Shown: positions 7,480 through 15,108 of the stretch, piece by piece
How the letters are laid out: every line of letters starts with the position of its first letter
Numbering within the stretch: position 1 is the first letter of the stretch
Source of the DNA: DATCDR01 sp036510575
GTDB lineage: Bacteria > Actinomycetota > Acidimicrobiia > Acidimicrobiales > Bog-793
Direction: 5' to 3'
NCBI GenBank assembly: GCA_036510575.1
Contig: DATCDR010000050.1
Location: forward strand, 1-18,588
Length of the DNA stretch: 18,588 nucleotides
The notes under the pieces: generated by a model
Seen by the model: only the letters and a program-made list of their open reading frames with translations
Databases searched by the model: none
What the model was told of the DNA's origin: nothing
Program-made: the position numbers and the translations under genes

Positions 7480-7491
7480 GAGCGAATCCTA
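7480..7491 (-). promoter_or_regulatory. trpC promoter, predicted leaderless start
   Basis: On the minus strand TAGGAT (7491-7486) fits TANNNT and is followed by six bases (TCGCTC) and the GTG of trpC, so the predicted transcription start is the first base of the gene. I see no good -35 at 16-18 bases upstream. The spacer is occupied instead by a repeated hexamer (see the repeat entry at 7492-7525). The absence of a leader leaves no room for a classical leader-peptide attenuator. Confidence 0.6.
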
Positions 7492-7525
7492 CCGAGCAAT
7501 CCGAGCGGGCTCCGCGAGCCGCGAG
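7492..7525. repeat. Two pairs of direct repeats in the trpC / regulator divergent gap
   Basis: On the plus strand CCGAGC occurs at 7492-7497 and again at 7501-7506 (9-base period). CCGCGAG is repeated in perfect tandem at 7512-7518 and 7519-7525. GGCTC-cgc-GAGCC at 7508-7520 also makes a five-pair inverted repeat. All of this lies immediately upstream of the trpC -10 box and in front of the response regulator gene. OmpR-family regulators usually bind paired direct repeats, so autoregulation or control of trpC is conceivable; the evidence is positional only. Confidence 0.35.
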
Positions 7526-7555
7526 ATACCGCTTCGGGTGCGCGACGCTAGGAGG

Positions 7556-8266
7556 ATGCGGAGCGAACAACGACGCCAGTACGGCGATTCAACAGATCAC
7601 GGCACGGTCATCGTCGTCGAGGACGACAACAACATCGCCGACCTCCTCAACTTGTATCTGCGAAATGCAGGCTTCCGGGTGCTGCTCGCAAAAGACGCCG
7701 TCCGAGGCCTCGAGCTCGTCGCCAACGAGTCACCGGTGATGGTGATCCTCGACATCGGCCTGCCCGGCCCGATGGACGGCCTCGAGGCCTGCCGGGAGAT
7801 CCGAAAGCACAGCACGGTGCCGATCATGGTGGTCACGGCCCGCGGCGACGAGATCGACCGCGTCATCGGTCTCGAGCTCGGGGCCGATGACTACATCTTG
7901 AAGCCGTTCTCACCTCGCGAGCTCGTAGCGCGCGTCCGGGCGATACTCCGGCGCGCCGAGGTGAACAAGTCGGCTGGCGAGACCCCCGTCTCGGTAGGCG
8001 AGCTGACGGTCGACCCGATTCGACGCGAGGTCACCGTCGCTGGCTCCGCGGTCATCTTCACCGCCCGCGAGTTCGACCTGCTCCTCCACTTCGTCGAGAA
8101 CACCGGGATCGTCTACAGCAGGCGACAGCTCCTCGACGCAGTGTGGGGTGCTGAGTGGGTCGGCGACGAGCGAACCGTCGACGTCCACGTCCGCCAACTC
8201 CGAAAAAAGCTGAGCGACGCACTCCCCTTGACGACGATCTGGGGCGTCGGGTACCGGTGCGACTGA
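7556..8266 (+). CDS. OmpR/PhoB-family response regulator
   Basis: DNA-binding response regulator, partner of the kinase that follows. The receiver domain spans about residues 17-130: acidic pocket Glu22-Asp23-Asp24, phospho-acceptor Asp66 in VILDIGLPG, Thr94 in VVTARG, and Lys116 in YILKPFSPREL. A winged-helix domain covers about 143-236, with FTAREFDLLLHF, SRRQLLDAVWG, RTVDVHVRQLRKKL and WGVGYRCD typical of the OmpR class. I chose ATG at 7556 (236 aa). AGGAGG sits directly against it, closer than usual. An in-frame GTG at 7538 would add six residues and has no better signal. The kinase gene starts 28 bases downstream. The stimulus and targets are not evident; interruption of the trp gene cluster by this pair is unusual. 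Confidence 0.93.
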   Translation: MRSEQRRQYGDSTDHGTVIVVEDDNNIADLLNLYLRNAGFRVLLAKDAVRGLELVANESPVMVILDIGLPGPMDGLEACREIRKHSTVPIMVVTARGDEIDRVIGLELGADDYILKPFSPRELVARVRAILRRAEVNKSAGETPVSVGELTVDPIRREVTVAGSAVIFTAREFDLLLHFVENTGIVYSRRQLLDAVWGAEWVGDERTVDVHVRQLRKKLSDALPLTTIWGVGYRCD

Positions 8267-8294
8267 CGCACGAGCTCCGTCTGATCGAGACGTA

Positions 8295-9671
8295 GTGCGG
8301 AATCGGATCACCTTCGCGTTCGTGGCGGTGCTCGCCAGCGCGCTCTTCGTCGCCGGCTTCTTCAGCCTGCTGCTCGTTCGTCACGCGGTCTCGCTCAGTG
8401 CACAACAAAGCGTGCTCACCGACGCGCAGGCCGTGCAGAGCGCCTTGCAGAATCCGGCGATCGCCAACGCAATCGCCTCCCCTGCGGGCTTCGCGCTCAT
8501 GAAATCGATCGCAGGGCTCGAAAATACCGAGTCCGTGATCGTTGGCGCCAACGGGCGCCTGATCCCCACGCCGCAGCCAGGCAGCATCAAGTCGTTCATC
8601 AATGGCGAGGAGCTCCTAAAGGGCCACCCCTCATCTGGTGTGCACAACCACGTCGTGTTCGCCGCGGTCCCTACCTTTACGACCGACGGCAGGACGGTCG
8701 GGATCCTCTTTTCGACCAAGGAGAACTTCCGCGCCGACAGCTTGTGGTACTTCTTGTTGGCAACAGCTGTGGCACTGATGGGGGCCGCGGCAGTCGCCTC
8801 CATCGTGAGCTCGCGGATCGCGGCCCGAGTCCGAGTCGTCGCCGACGCGTCCGACCAGATCGCGTCTGGCGACCTCTCCACGCGTGTGCCGGTCCTCGGC
8901 GAGGTCTATCCGGAGCTCGCGCAACTCGAGACTGCGATCAACACCATGGCCGAAGCGCTCGAGCAGTCCGGCGAGGGGGAGAAGTCATTCCTCTTGGCCA
9001 TCAGCCACGACCTGCGGACGCCGCTCACCTCCATACGTGGCTACGCCGAGGCGATAGCCGACGATGCCGTTACCGATCTGCCAGCCGCCGCGGGTGTCGT
9101 GATCTCTGAGGCCCGTCGTCTCGATCGCCTGATCGGCGACCTCTTAGACCTGGCGAGGCTTCGGGCGCATCAGTTCTCCTTCAGCATCATTCCTTTCGAC
9201 CTTGTCGCAGTCGTGACCTCGAGCGTCGACGCCTTCCGCCTGCAATTCTCCCAGCTCGACATCTCCTTGAAGCTCGAGACCGACGCGCCACGTTGGCCGA
9301 CGATCGGGGACCCGGACCGCGTCGGACAGATACTCGCCAACCTGATCGAGAACGCCATGAAGTACGCCGAGCACGAAGTGGTCGTCGCAATGGTGATCAC
9401 CGACGAGGCCGTCACGGTCACCGTCGCCGATGACGGACCCGGCATCGACGCCGAGGACCTGCCATTCGTCTTCGACCGGCTCTACGCGTCATCCAGGCAC
9501 GAAGCGCGAGCTGCAGGAACCGGTCTCGGACTAGCTATCGTCACCGAGCTCTGCGCGGCGATGGACGCGGAGGTGACGGTGACTTCGCCGACCCCGCCGA
9601 CATCCGCGTCGCGTGGCACGCGATTCAACGTCGTGATCCACCAACGTGCGCGCGAAACCGCGGACGTCTAG
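8295..9671 (+). CDS. Membrane sensor histidine kinase (HAMP, HisKA, HATPase)
   Basis: Sensor kinase expected to phosphorylate the upstream regulator. One transmembrane helix lies at about residues 5-28 and a second at about 150-172, enclosing roughly 120 extracytoplasmic residues with no domain I recognise. HAMP follows at about 173-225 (VADASDQIASGDLSTRVPV). The dimerization/phosphoacceptor box is FLLAISHDLRTPLTSIRGYAE with His238. The ATPase domain shows N box IENAMKY (Asn353), G1 box DDGPGI, F-box FVFDRLY and G2 box GTGLGLAI. The start is GTG at 8295 with a weak GAG upstream. Length 458 is ordinary. The stop TAG (9669-9671) overlaps the stop of the opposing ygfZ gene within one CTAG. Confidence 0.93.
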   Translation: MRNRITFAFVAVLASALFVAGFFSLLLVRHAVSLSAQQSVLTDAQAVQSALQNPAIANAIASPAGFALMKSIAGLENTESVIVGANGRLIPTPQPGSIKSFINGEELLKGHPSSGVHNHVVFAAVPTFTTDGRTVGILFSTKENFRADSLWYFLLATAVALMGAAAVASIVSSRIAARVRVVADASDQIASGDLSTRVPVLGEVYPELAQLETAINTMAEALEQSGEGEKSFLLAISHDLRTPLTSIRGYAEAIADDAVTDLPAAAGVVISEARRLDRLIGDLLDLARLRAHQFSFSIIPFDLVAVVTSSVDAFRLQFSQLDISLKLETDAPRWPTIGDPDRVGQILANLIENAMKYAEHEVVVAMVITDEAVTVTVADDGPGIDAEDLPFVFDRLYASSRHEARAAGTGLGLAIVTELCAAMDAEVTVTSPTPPTSASRGTRFNVVIHQRARETADV

Positions 9672-10579
9672 CTGATCGGCAACTCGACGAGCTTCGCCAT
9701 TACGTCGCCGCCGTGCAGCGCGATCACACACTCGGCCGGAACCGATACCTCGCGCCGCAGATAGCAAAGCCCTACGACAGCACCTCTCGTCGGGTCAAAC
9801 GCTGCACTGGTCACGTGGCCGACGCTCTTGTCGCCGAGCATCAGTTGCGCCTCGTCGCCTGGCAGGTCGCCGTCTTTAGAAACTGCGACGAATCCCTCGA
9901 GGCGAAGCGGGACGCGATTTCCCCGCGAGTCGAGTCGCGCCACGAGCTCCTGGCCGGTGTAGCAGCCCTTGGTGAAGCTCACCGTCCGCTCGACGATGCC
10001 TGCAGCCGCGGCGATGGTCGATTCGGTGAGCTCTCTACCCATGCGCGGCCAGCCCGCTTCGATCCGAGCGACCTCGAGCGCGGCTACGTCGGCGAGGTCG
10101 ACGCCCGAAGGAAGCACGGCGGCCGCGCCGATCAAGTCGATGCCGCTCAGTCCAGGCCAGGAGACGACGTGCGCGAACGCGTCGTCGTGGCGACCTGGCG
10201 CGATCAGGGCTTGAGCGCCTGGGCCGCGAAGCGAGACCATCGGCTCGGTCGAAAGCTCGAGGGTTGCCTTGATACGCAACTTGAATCGCTTCAGGCGCGA
10301 AAGAGTCGCCTCGCCGTACTCGGCTTCGACGTCGAGCAGGAGCTCCTCGTCTGAAACGAGCGCCACCCTGACGTAGGCGTCGAGCTTGCCCTGGGGCGTG
10401 AGCACGAGCGCATCGACACTGTCGCCTGGCTCGAGCGACAACAGGTCCTGGCTGATCTGGCCCTGCAGGTAGCTACGCGCCTCTGGTCCGGTCACCGAGA
10501 TGACCGCCCGATCGGTGACGGTCCCAACCACGCCGCTCGAAAGCGCGTGCATGGTTGCTTCGAAGCTGAGTGTGCTCAC
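9668..10579 (-). CDS. ygfZ: YgfZ/GcvT-fold folate-binding protein
   Basis: Member of the COG0354 family, related to the T-protein of the glycine cleavage system. In E. coli, YgfZ binds tetrahydrofolate and supports assembly or repair of Fe-S enzymes such as the tRNA methylthiolase MiaB. The diagnostic motif KGCYTGQE is at 204-211, with the conserved cysteine Cys206. The N-terminal half carries VISVTGPEARSYLQGQISQDL and LTPQGKLDAYVRV, both typical. At 303 residues it is a normal length. GTG at 10579 overlaps the trpE stop as GTGA, so it is translationally coupled to trpE and appears to be the last gene of the his-trpE operon. Its place beside trpE is not explained by its known role. Confidence 0.92.
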   Translation of the reverse strand: MSTLSFEATMHALSSGVVGTVTDRAVISVTGPEARSYLQGQISQDLLSLEPGDSVDALVLTPQGKLDAYVRVALVSDEELLLDVEAEYGEATLSRLKRFKLRIKATLELSTEPMVSLRGPGAQALIAPGRHDDAFAHVVSWPGLSGIDLIGAAAVLPSGVDLADVAALEVARIEAGWPRMGRELTESTIAAAAGIVERTVSFTKGCYTGQELVARLDSRGNRVPLRLEGFVAVSKDGDLPGDEAQLMLGDKSVGHVTSAAFDPTRGAVVGLCYLRREVSVPAECVIALHGGDVMAKLVELPIS

Positions 10580-12150
10580 GTCGACTCCAAACTACCGGGC
10601 GCGTCTGGGTGATCCGGCGCCAGCCGCTCGGAGGCGATCTTTCGCGCGCCTGCCACCGCGGCCAGGATCGCCTGGGTCTTTGCGACACACTCGGCATCCT
10701 CTGCGACCGGGTCGGAGTCGGCGACGATGCCAGCTCCCGCCTGCACCGAGGCCCTGCCATCCGGGCCGACGACGAGTGTCCTGATCGCGATCGCGGTGTC
10801 GAGGTTCCCCGAGAAGTCGATGTAGCCGACGACTCCTGCATAGGGCCCCCGCTTGGTTGGCTCGAGCTCGTCGATGATCTCCATCGCCCGCACCTTCGGC
10901 GCTCCCGACACCGTGCCTGCGGGAAGGGTCGCACGAAGCACGTCGATCGGCCCCTTACCGGCGACGAGCTCGCCGGAGACCTGGGAGGTGAGGTGCATCA
11001 CGTGGCTGTAGCGCTCGAGCGTCATAAGCTCGTCGACCTGCTCGGTCCCAAAGCGCACGACGCGTCCGACGTCGTTTCTCGCCAGATCGACCAGCATGAT
11101 GTGCTCGGCAAGCTCTTTTGGGTGCTCGATGAGCTCGGCTGCGAACACCCGGTCCTGCTCGTCGGTGATGCCCCTCGGCCTCGTTCCCGCGATCGGGCGC
11201 GAGATGACCCTGCCGTCTAGAAGCTGCACGAGCGGCTCTGGCGAGGCACCGACGATCGAGAGCCCTCCGTGGCGGAGGAAGAACATGTACGGGCTCGGGT
11301 TGACCTGGCGCAGCACCCGGTAGACGTCGAAGGGCTCGACGCCAAGATCGAGATCGAAGCGCTGGGATAACACGATCTGGAAGGCGTCGCCTGCCCGGAT
11401 GTACTCCTTGGCCACCTCCACTGCTCGCTGGTACGCCGCCGACGAGACGATCCGCGTGATCGCGCTCGGATCGAGCCGCTCGAGGCGGTCAGGAGGAGGG
11501 GTCAGCTTCTCCGCTACCGGTCGCTCGAGGTCGCTACGAAGTGCCGCCAGGTTTGCAAGCGAGTGGCGGTACGCGCCGCGAAGCGCTACGTCGGTGGTCT
11601 CTGGCGTCGACTCGTGGCTCTCGGCGAGCACGACGTTGTCGATCAGGGTCGCACGGCTCTTCCAGTGATCGAAAGCGACCACCTCACCGACAACGGAGAT
11701 GACGGCATCTGGGATACCCCGGTCGTCAGGGGGTGGACTGCCGAGGCGCTCCACCTCGCGCACCACGTCGTAGCCGAGATAGCCGACGAGCCCGCCGTGC
11801 ATCGGGGGCAGTCCTTCGATCTTCGGCGAGCGGTAGCAGGCGAGAACCTCCTCCAAGCAGGCGAGAATGCCCTGGTCGAGCGGGACCGAGGCGGGGAGTT
11901 CGCCCTTCAGCACCGAGAGCTGCCTGCCGTGCGCGACGACGGTCGACACCGGAGATCGTCCGACGAATGAGTAGCGGCTAAAACGCTCGCCGTGTTCCAC
12001 CGACTCGAGCAGGAATCCGTCACCCTCGCCGACGACAGTGAGAAACGCCCCTACCGGCGTGATCGAATCGGCGACGAACTCCTCGTGCAGCGGCACGACG
12101 CTGTAGTCGGCTGCGAGCTTTTGGAACTCCTCGAAATCAGGTTCGACCAC
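10576..12150 (-). CDS. trpE: Anthranilate synthase component I TrpE
   Basis: Chorismate-binding subunit that forms anthranilate with ammonia from the TrpG glutaminase. The tryptophan feedback site is present: LLES at 47-50 and NPSPYMF at 284-290. This favours TrpE over the related PabB. Catalytic segments are ISRPIAGTRPRG (317-326), EHIMLVDLARNDVGRV (349-364), LPAGTVSGAPKVRAMEII (409-426), GYIDFSGNLDTAIAIRT and VQAGAGIVADSDP. At 524 residues it is typical. GTG at 12150 begins three bases after the hisI stop, with only a weak upstream GAG. No trpG or trpD is in the window, so the amidotransferase must be encoded elsewhere or be shared with folate synthesis. The hisI-trpE linkage is the known actinobacterial order. 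Confidence 0.96.
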   Translation of the reverse strand: MVEPDFEEFQKLAADYSVVPLHEEFVADSITPVGAFLTVVGEGDGFLLESVEHGERFSRYSFVGRSPVSTVVAHGRQLSVLKGELPASVPLDQGILACLEEVLACYRSPKIEGLPPMHGGLVGYLGYDVVREVERLGSPPPDDRGIPDAVISVVGEVVAFDHWKSRATLIDNVVLAESHESTPETTDVALRGAYRHSLANLAALRSDLERPVAEKLTPPPDRLERLDPSAITRIVSSAAYQRAVEVAKEYIRAGDAFQIVLSQRFDLDLGVEPFDVYRVLRQVNPSPYMFFLRHGGLSIVGASPEPLVQLLDGRVISRPIAGTRPRGITDEQDRVFAAELIEHPKELAEHIMLVDLARNDVGRVVRFGTEQVDELMTLERYSHVMHLTSQVSGELVAGKGPIDVLRATLPAGTVSGAPKVRAMEIIDELEPTKRGPYAGVVGYIDFSGNLDTAIAIRTLVVGPDGRASVQAGAGIVADSDPVAEDAECVAKTQAILAAVAGARKIASERLAPDHPDAPGSLEST

Positions 12151-12153
12151 GGA

Positions 12154-12546
12154 CTACTCGGTACCGAAATCTCGATAGAAACAGCTGTACTCGCCGGTGT
12201 GACAGGCGCCCTTCCCCTCCTGGTGGACCTGGACCAAGAGCGCGTCGCCGTCACAGTCGTAGGAGATCTTGGTCACGTACTGACGATCCCCAGAGGTCTC
12301 CCCCTTCGGCCAGTACTCCTTGCGCGACCGGCTGTAGAACCAGGCGCGGCCGCTCTCGAGCGTGAGGCGAAGTGCTTCGGCATCCATGTAGGCGACCATC
12401 AGCACCTCGCGCGTGGTCACCTCCTGGACGATCGCCACTACCAGCCCGTCAGCGCCGTACTTCACCGTGGCGAGCTGCTCTTTGGTGGCGAGGATCGGCG
12501 TGCCGAGGTACTCGGGGGCGATGGTGGGGATCTCGTTCGTCGTCAC
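12154..12546 (-). CDS. hisI: Phosphoribosyl-AMP cyclohydrolase HisI
   Basis: Zinc enzyme opening the adenine ring of phosphoribosyl-AMP, the third step of histidine synthesis. It is the monofunctional cyclohydrolase; no HisE domain is fused. Characteristic segments: VLMVAYMDAEALRLTLESG, AWFYSRSRKEYWPKGETSG, and the metal site SYDCDGDALL and GACHTGEYSCFYR, with zinc-ligand cysteines at 98, 115 and 122. I start the gene at GTG 12546 (130 aa) because AGAAAG lies upstream at suitable spacing and the preceding gene ends at 12564. A longer in-frame reading to 12672 would run far into that gene with an Arg-rich, non-homologous extension. A 17-base gap follows the GroES-like gene and trpE begins three bases later. 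Confidence 0.95.
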   Translation of the reverse strand: MTTNEIPTIAPEYLGTPILATKEQLATVKYGADGLVVAIVQEVTTREVLMVAYMDAEALRLTLESGRAWFYSRSRKEYWPKGETSGDRQYVTKISYDCDGDALLVQVHQEGKGACHTGEYSCFYRDFGTE

Positions 12547-12563
12547 GGTCGTCGCTTTCTGAT

Positions 12564-12953
12564 TTAGAGGTACAGGCCCGTGCCGCTGTCGAGCCGCTCG
12601 GAGGCGATCGCGTGAAGGTCGCGTTCGCGCAAGATGATGTAGGTGTCGCCTTGGACTTCGACCTCGAAGCACTCCTCAGGGTTGTACAACACGACGTCGC
12701 CAGAGCGGACGGTGCGCACGTTCGGACCGACCGCCGCGACGTCAGCCCACATCATTCGCTTGGCGACCGACGCGGTAGCAGGAATCAAGATCCCCGATCT
12801 CGACTTCCGTTCCCCCTCGCTCGTTGGCGTCATGAGCAGGACCCGGTCGCCGAGCATCGTGATTGGCTGCTTGTTCTTCGTGAGTGCGCTCACGTTTTCG
12901 TCGTCTGCCACAACTGAGACGGTACCCGGTTGCGAAGCGGGCTTGTCACTCAT
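12564..12953 (-). CDS. GroES-like (Cpn10-family) protein
   Basis: A chaperonin-10 fold is recognisable from about residue 29 to 120: PITMLGDRVLLM, a mobile-loop equivalent ERKSRSGILIPATA (hydrophobic Ile-Leu-Ile where GroES has its GroEL-binding Ile-Val-Leu), WADVAAVGPNVRTVRSGDVVLY, and YIILRERDLHAI. It differs from housekeeping GroES by an N-terminal extension of about 28 polar residues, a C-terminal tail ending GTGLYL, and the length (129 against about 97-100). No groEL adjoins it. ATG at 12953 overlaps the hisF stop as ATGA, so it is co-translated within the his operon. I recall similar short GroES paralogues in other actinobacteria but could not verify this. Whether it works with GroEL or has a separate role is unknown. 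Confidence 0.85.
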   Translation of the reverse strand: MSDKPASQPGTVSVVADDENVSALTKNKQPITMLGDRVLLMTPTSEGERKSRSGILIPATASVAKRMMWADVAAVGPNVRTVRSGDVVLYNPEECFEVEVQGDTYIILRERDLHAIASERLDSGTGLYL

Positions 12954-13711
12954 GCGCCCATCGGCCGCAGCTCGACGCCCGCCGCCTCGAGATAGGCCTT
13001 GGCCTCGCCGATCGTGAACGTGCCGTAGTGGAAGATCGACGCCGCAAGCAGTGCGTCCGCACCGGCGAGCGCTCCCTCTACGAAATGCTCGAGCGTGCCG
13101 ACTCCACCCGAGGCGACGATCGGCACACTGGTCTCCTCCCCTACCGCCCGGAGGAGCTCGAGGTCGTAGCCGCCGGCTGTCCCGTCACGGTCCATCGAGG
13201 TCAACAAGATCTCGCCGGCGCCGAGGCGCTCGGCCTCTCCGGCCCAAGCCAGCGCGTCGATTCCCGTCGGCCGTCTGCCGCCGTGGCTGTAGACCTCGAA
13301 GCCGCTGCCTGAGCGCTTCACGTCGATCGCGACGACGACACACTGCGCACCGAAGGTGCCGGCTATCTCGGCGATGACACCTGGGCGCGACAGCGCCGCG
13401 GAGTTGACCGCGACCTTGTCGGCGCCTGCTCGAAGCAGCTTCCTCGCGTCTTCGAGACTTCGAACACCACCACCGACCGTGAGCGGGATGAAGACCTCAT
13501 CGGCGGTCCTTGCCACCACGTCGACCATCGTCTGGCGGTCGTCGGAGGAGGCGGTGATGTCCAAGAAGACCAGCTCGTCGGCTCCCTCCTCGCCGTAGCG
13601 GCACGCCAGCTCCACCGGGTCGCCGGCATCTCGCAGCTCGACGAAGTTCACACCCTTTACGACACGGCCCTGGTCCACGTCGAGGCAGGGAACGATCCTT
13701 ACGCTTCGCAT
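12950..13711 (-). CDS. hisF: Imidazole glycerol phosphate synthase cyclase subunit HisF
   Basis: Cyclase subunit of IGP synthase. It uses ammonia channelled from HisH to turn PRFAR into imidazole glycerol phosphate and AICAR. Both catalytic aspartates sit at the standard positions: Asp11 in RIVPCLDVDQGRVVKG and Asp130 in VVVAIDVKRSG. Phosphate loops TVGGGVRSLEDA, VNSAAL, IVASGGVGTLEHF and GADALLAASIFHYG are intact. Length 253 is exactly normal. ATG at 13711 overlaps the end of hisA by 13 bases, with GGAGG about ten bases upstream inside hisA. The stop overlaps the GroES-like gene. Confidence 0.98.
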   Translation of the reverse strand: MRSVRIVPCLDVDQGRVVKGVNFVELRDAGDPVELACRYGEEGADELVFLDITASSDDRQTMVDVVARTADEVFIPLTVGGGVRSLEDARKLLRAGADKVAVNSAALSRPGVIAEIAGTFGAQCVVVAIDVKRSGSGFEVYSHGGRRPTGIDALAWAGEAERLGAGEILLTSMDRDGTAGGYDLELLRAVGEETSVPIVASGGVGTLEHFVEGALAGADALLAASIFHYGTFTIGEAKAYLEAAGVELRPMGA

Positions 13712-14451
13712 GTAGCGATCGCCTCCGCCAAAGAGATCGCCCCGGAGAGGAGGGCCTTTCCGACGATCACGCCAGCAATGCCACGCGTCGAGGATCCGAG
13801 GCTCTTCAGCGCCGTGAGATCATCCACGCCGCCAACGCCACCAGAGGCGATGACCGCATGACAGCTCTGGCACAGGACCGCCTCGAGCCCGACGAGGTCG
13901 GGGCCTTCGAGCGTGCCATCTCGAGCGATGTCGGTGACGATCACCGCGGCTAACGCTACCGACTCCAACTCGACCAGGAACTGCTCGAGGTCGACGCCGC
14001 TTCCCACCTCCCATCCACGAACGGCGAGCTCGCGACGAACGACGCCGTCGGAAGTGACGCTCCGGTGGTCGAGGCCTACCGCGATTTGGCCGGGGAAGCG
14101 TTCGGCGAGTGCGCGAAGCACCGCGGGCTCTTCTATCGCCAAGGTGCCGATGACGACGCGATCCACGCCGAGGCCAAAAAGCGTCGCAGTCCGCTCGAGC
14201 GAGCGAACGCCGCCTCCTACCTCGATTGGAATCGACAACGTCGCGGCGATCCTCGCGACGACCTCGTCGTTCTTGCCTACCCCGCTGCGGGCGGCATCGA
14301 GGTCGACGACGTGGAGTCTCGACGCGCCGCCTGCCTCGTAGGCGAGCGCCTGATCGAGTGGATCGCCGTAGAGCGTCTCGGCCGCGTAGTCGCCGCGAAG
14401 AAGGCGCACTGAGCGACCGTTCCGTACGTCAATAGCCGGGATGCACTCCAT
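13699..14451 (-). CDS. hisA: ProFAR isomerase HisA
   Basis: Isomerizes ProFAR to PRFAR, the substrate of HisH/HisF. The barrel begins with MECIPAIDVRNGRSVRLLRGDY, with catalytic Asp8; the second acid is Asp128 in AVGLDHRS. The phosphate loops are IEVGGGVRSLE and VIASGGVGGVDDL. The GGGVRS loop resembles ordinary bacterial HisA rather than the SGGIRD of actinobacterial PriA, although the RGWE segment (after 140) recalls PriA, where Arg and Trp here assist the TrpF reaction. A separate trpF lies in the same window, so I call it HisA. ATG at 14451 follows the hisH stop by six bases. The stop (TAA) lies inside hisF. Confidence 0.96.
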   Translation of the reverse strand: MECIPAIDVRNGRSVRLLRGDYAAETLYGDPLDQALAYEAGGASRLHVVDLDAARSGVGKNDEVVARIAATLSIPIEVGGGVRSLERTATLFGLGVDRVVIGTLAIEEPAVLRALAERFPGQIAVGLDHRSVTSDGVVRRELAVRGWEVGSGVDLEQFLVELESVALAAVIVTDIARDGTLEGPDLVGLEAVLCQSCHAVIASGGVGGVDDLTALKSLGSSTRGIAGVIVGKALLSGAISLAEAIATCEA

Positions 14452-14457
14452 TCCCGC

Positions 14458-15108
14458 CTAGGCCTGGTTGCTCACGCCGGCCACACCGGACGCGGTCCGC
14501 TCTGTCAGCTGGACGAATCGGGCAAGGAGCGACAGCCCGGTGGTTCCGGACTTCTCCGGGTGGAACTGCACGCCCCAGAGCCTCCCGGTCTCGACGGCGG
14601 CGACGAAGCGCTCGCCGTACTCGGCAGTCCCGGCTACGGCCTCCAGGCTCGATCCGGTAGGGACCGGCGCGTAGGAGTGCACGAAGTAGAACCACGGATC
14701 GACACCAGAAGCGGGAAGCATCTCGCTAGCGCCTTCGCGATGAACCTGATTCCACTGGATCTGTGGAAGTTTGACGTCGCCTCCCAGGCGCTCGACACGC
14801 CCGGATAAGACGCCAAGGCCTGGCTGATCAGGACTTTCGTCGGATCCCTCGAAAAGCAGCTGATAGCCGACGCAGATGCCGAGAAACGGGAGCCCGCCCT
14901 CGATCGCGCGGCGCGCAACTACGTCGAGCCCGCTCGCACGAAGTGCCACCGCACACGCCCCGAACGCCCCGACGCCAGGCAACACGACACCGCTCGCGCC
15001 GTCGGCCTCTTCGACGGTCGTTGCCAGCCGGACGTCAGCGCCGAGGTAGGCGAGCGCCTTCTCTGCAGAACGGAGGTTGCCGATCCCGTAGTCGAGTACC
15101 GCGATCAC
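14458..15108 (-). CDS. hisH: Imidazole glycerol phosphate synthase glutaminase subunit HisH
   Basis: Class I glutamine amidotransferase that supplies ammonia to HisF. The catalytic triad is complete: Cys79 in LPFLGICVGYQLLFE, and His183 and Glu185 in VQFHPEKSG. The N-terminal LDYGIGNLRSAEKAL and LPGVGAFG (43-50) are HisH signatures, as is LPQIQWNQV. Length 216 is slightly long because of a short C-terminal tail after LTERT. The start is GTG at 15108, directly abutting the hisB stop (TAG followed by GTG). hisA follows after six bases. Confidence 0.97.
   Translation of the reverse strand: MIAVLDYGIGNLRSAEKALAYLGADVRLATTVEEADGASGVVLPGVGAFGACAVALRASGLDVVARRAIEGGLPFLGICVGYQLLFEGSDESPDQPGLGVLSGRVERLGGDVKLPQIQWNQVHREGASEMLPASGVDPWFYFVHSYAPVPTGSSLEAVAGTAEYGERFVAAVETGRLWGVQFHPEKSGTTGLSLLARFVQLTERTASGVAGVSNQA

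Noticed and set aside
12547..12672. Longer HisI start reaching into the GroES-like gene
   Set aside because: The extension is Arg-rich and lacks family similarity. GTG 12546 has a ribosome-binding site and the normal length.
13699..14451. Calling the gene priA (bifunctional HisA/TrpF)
   Set aside because: The phosphate loop is of the HisA type and a complete trpF is in the same window. Only the RGWE segment hints at PriA.
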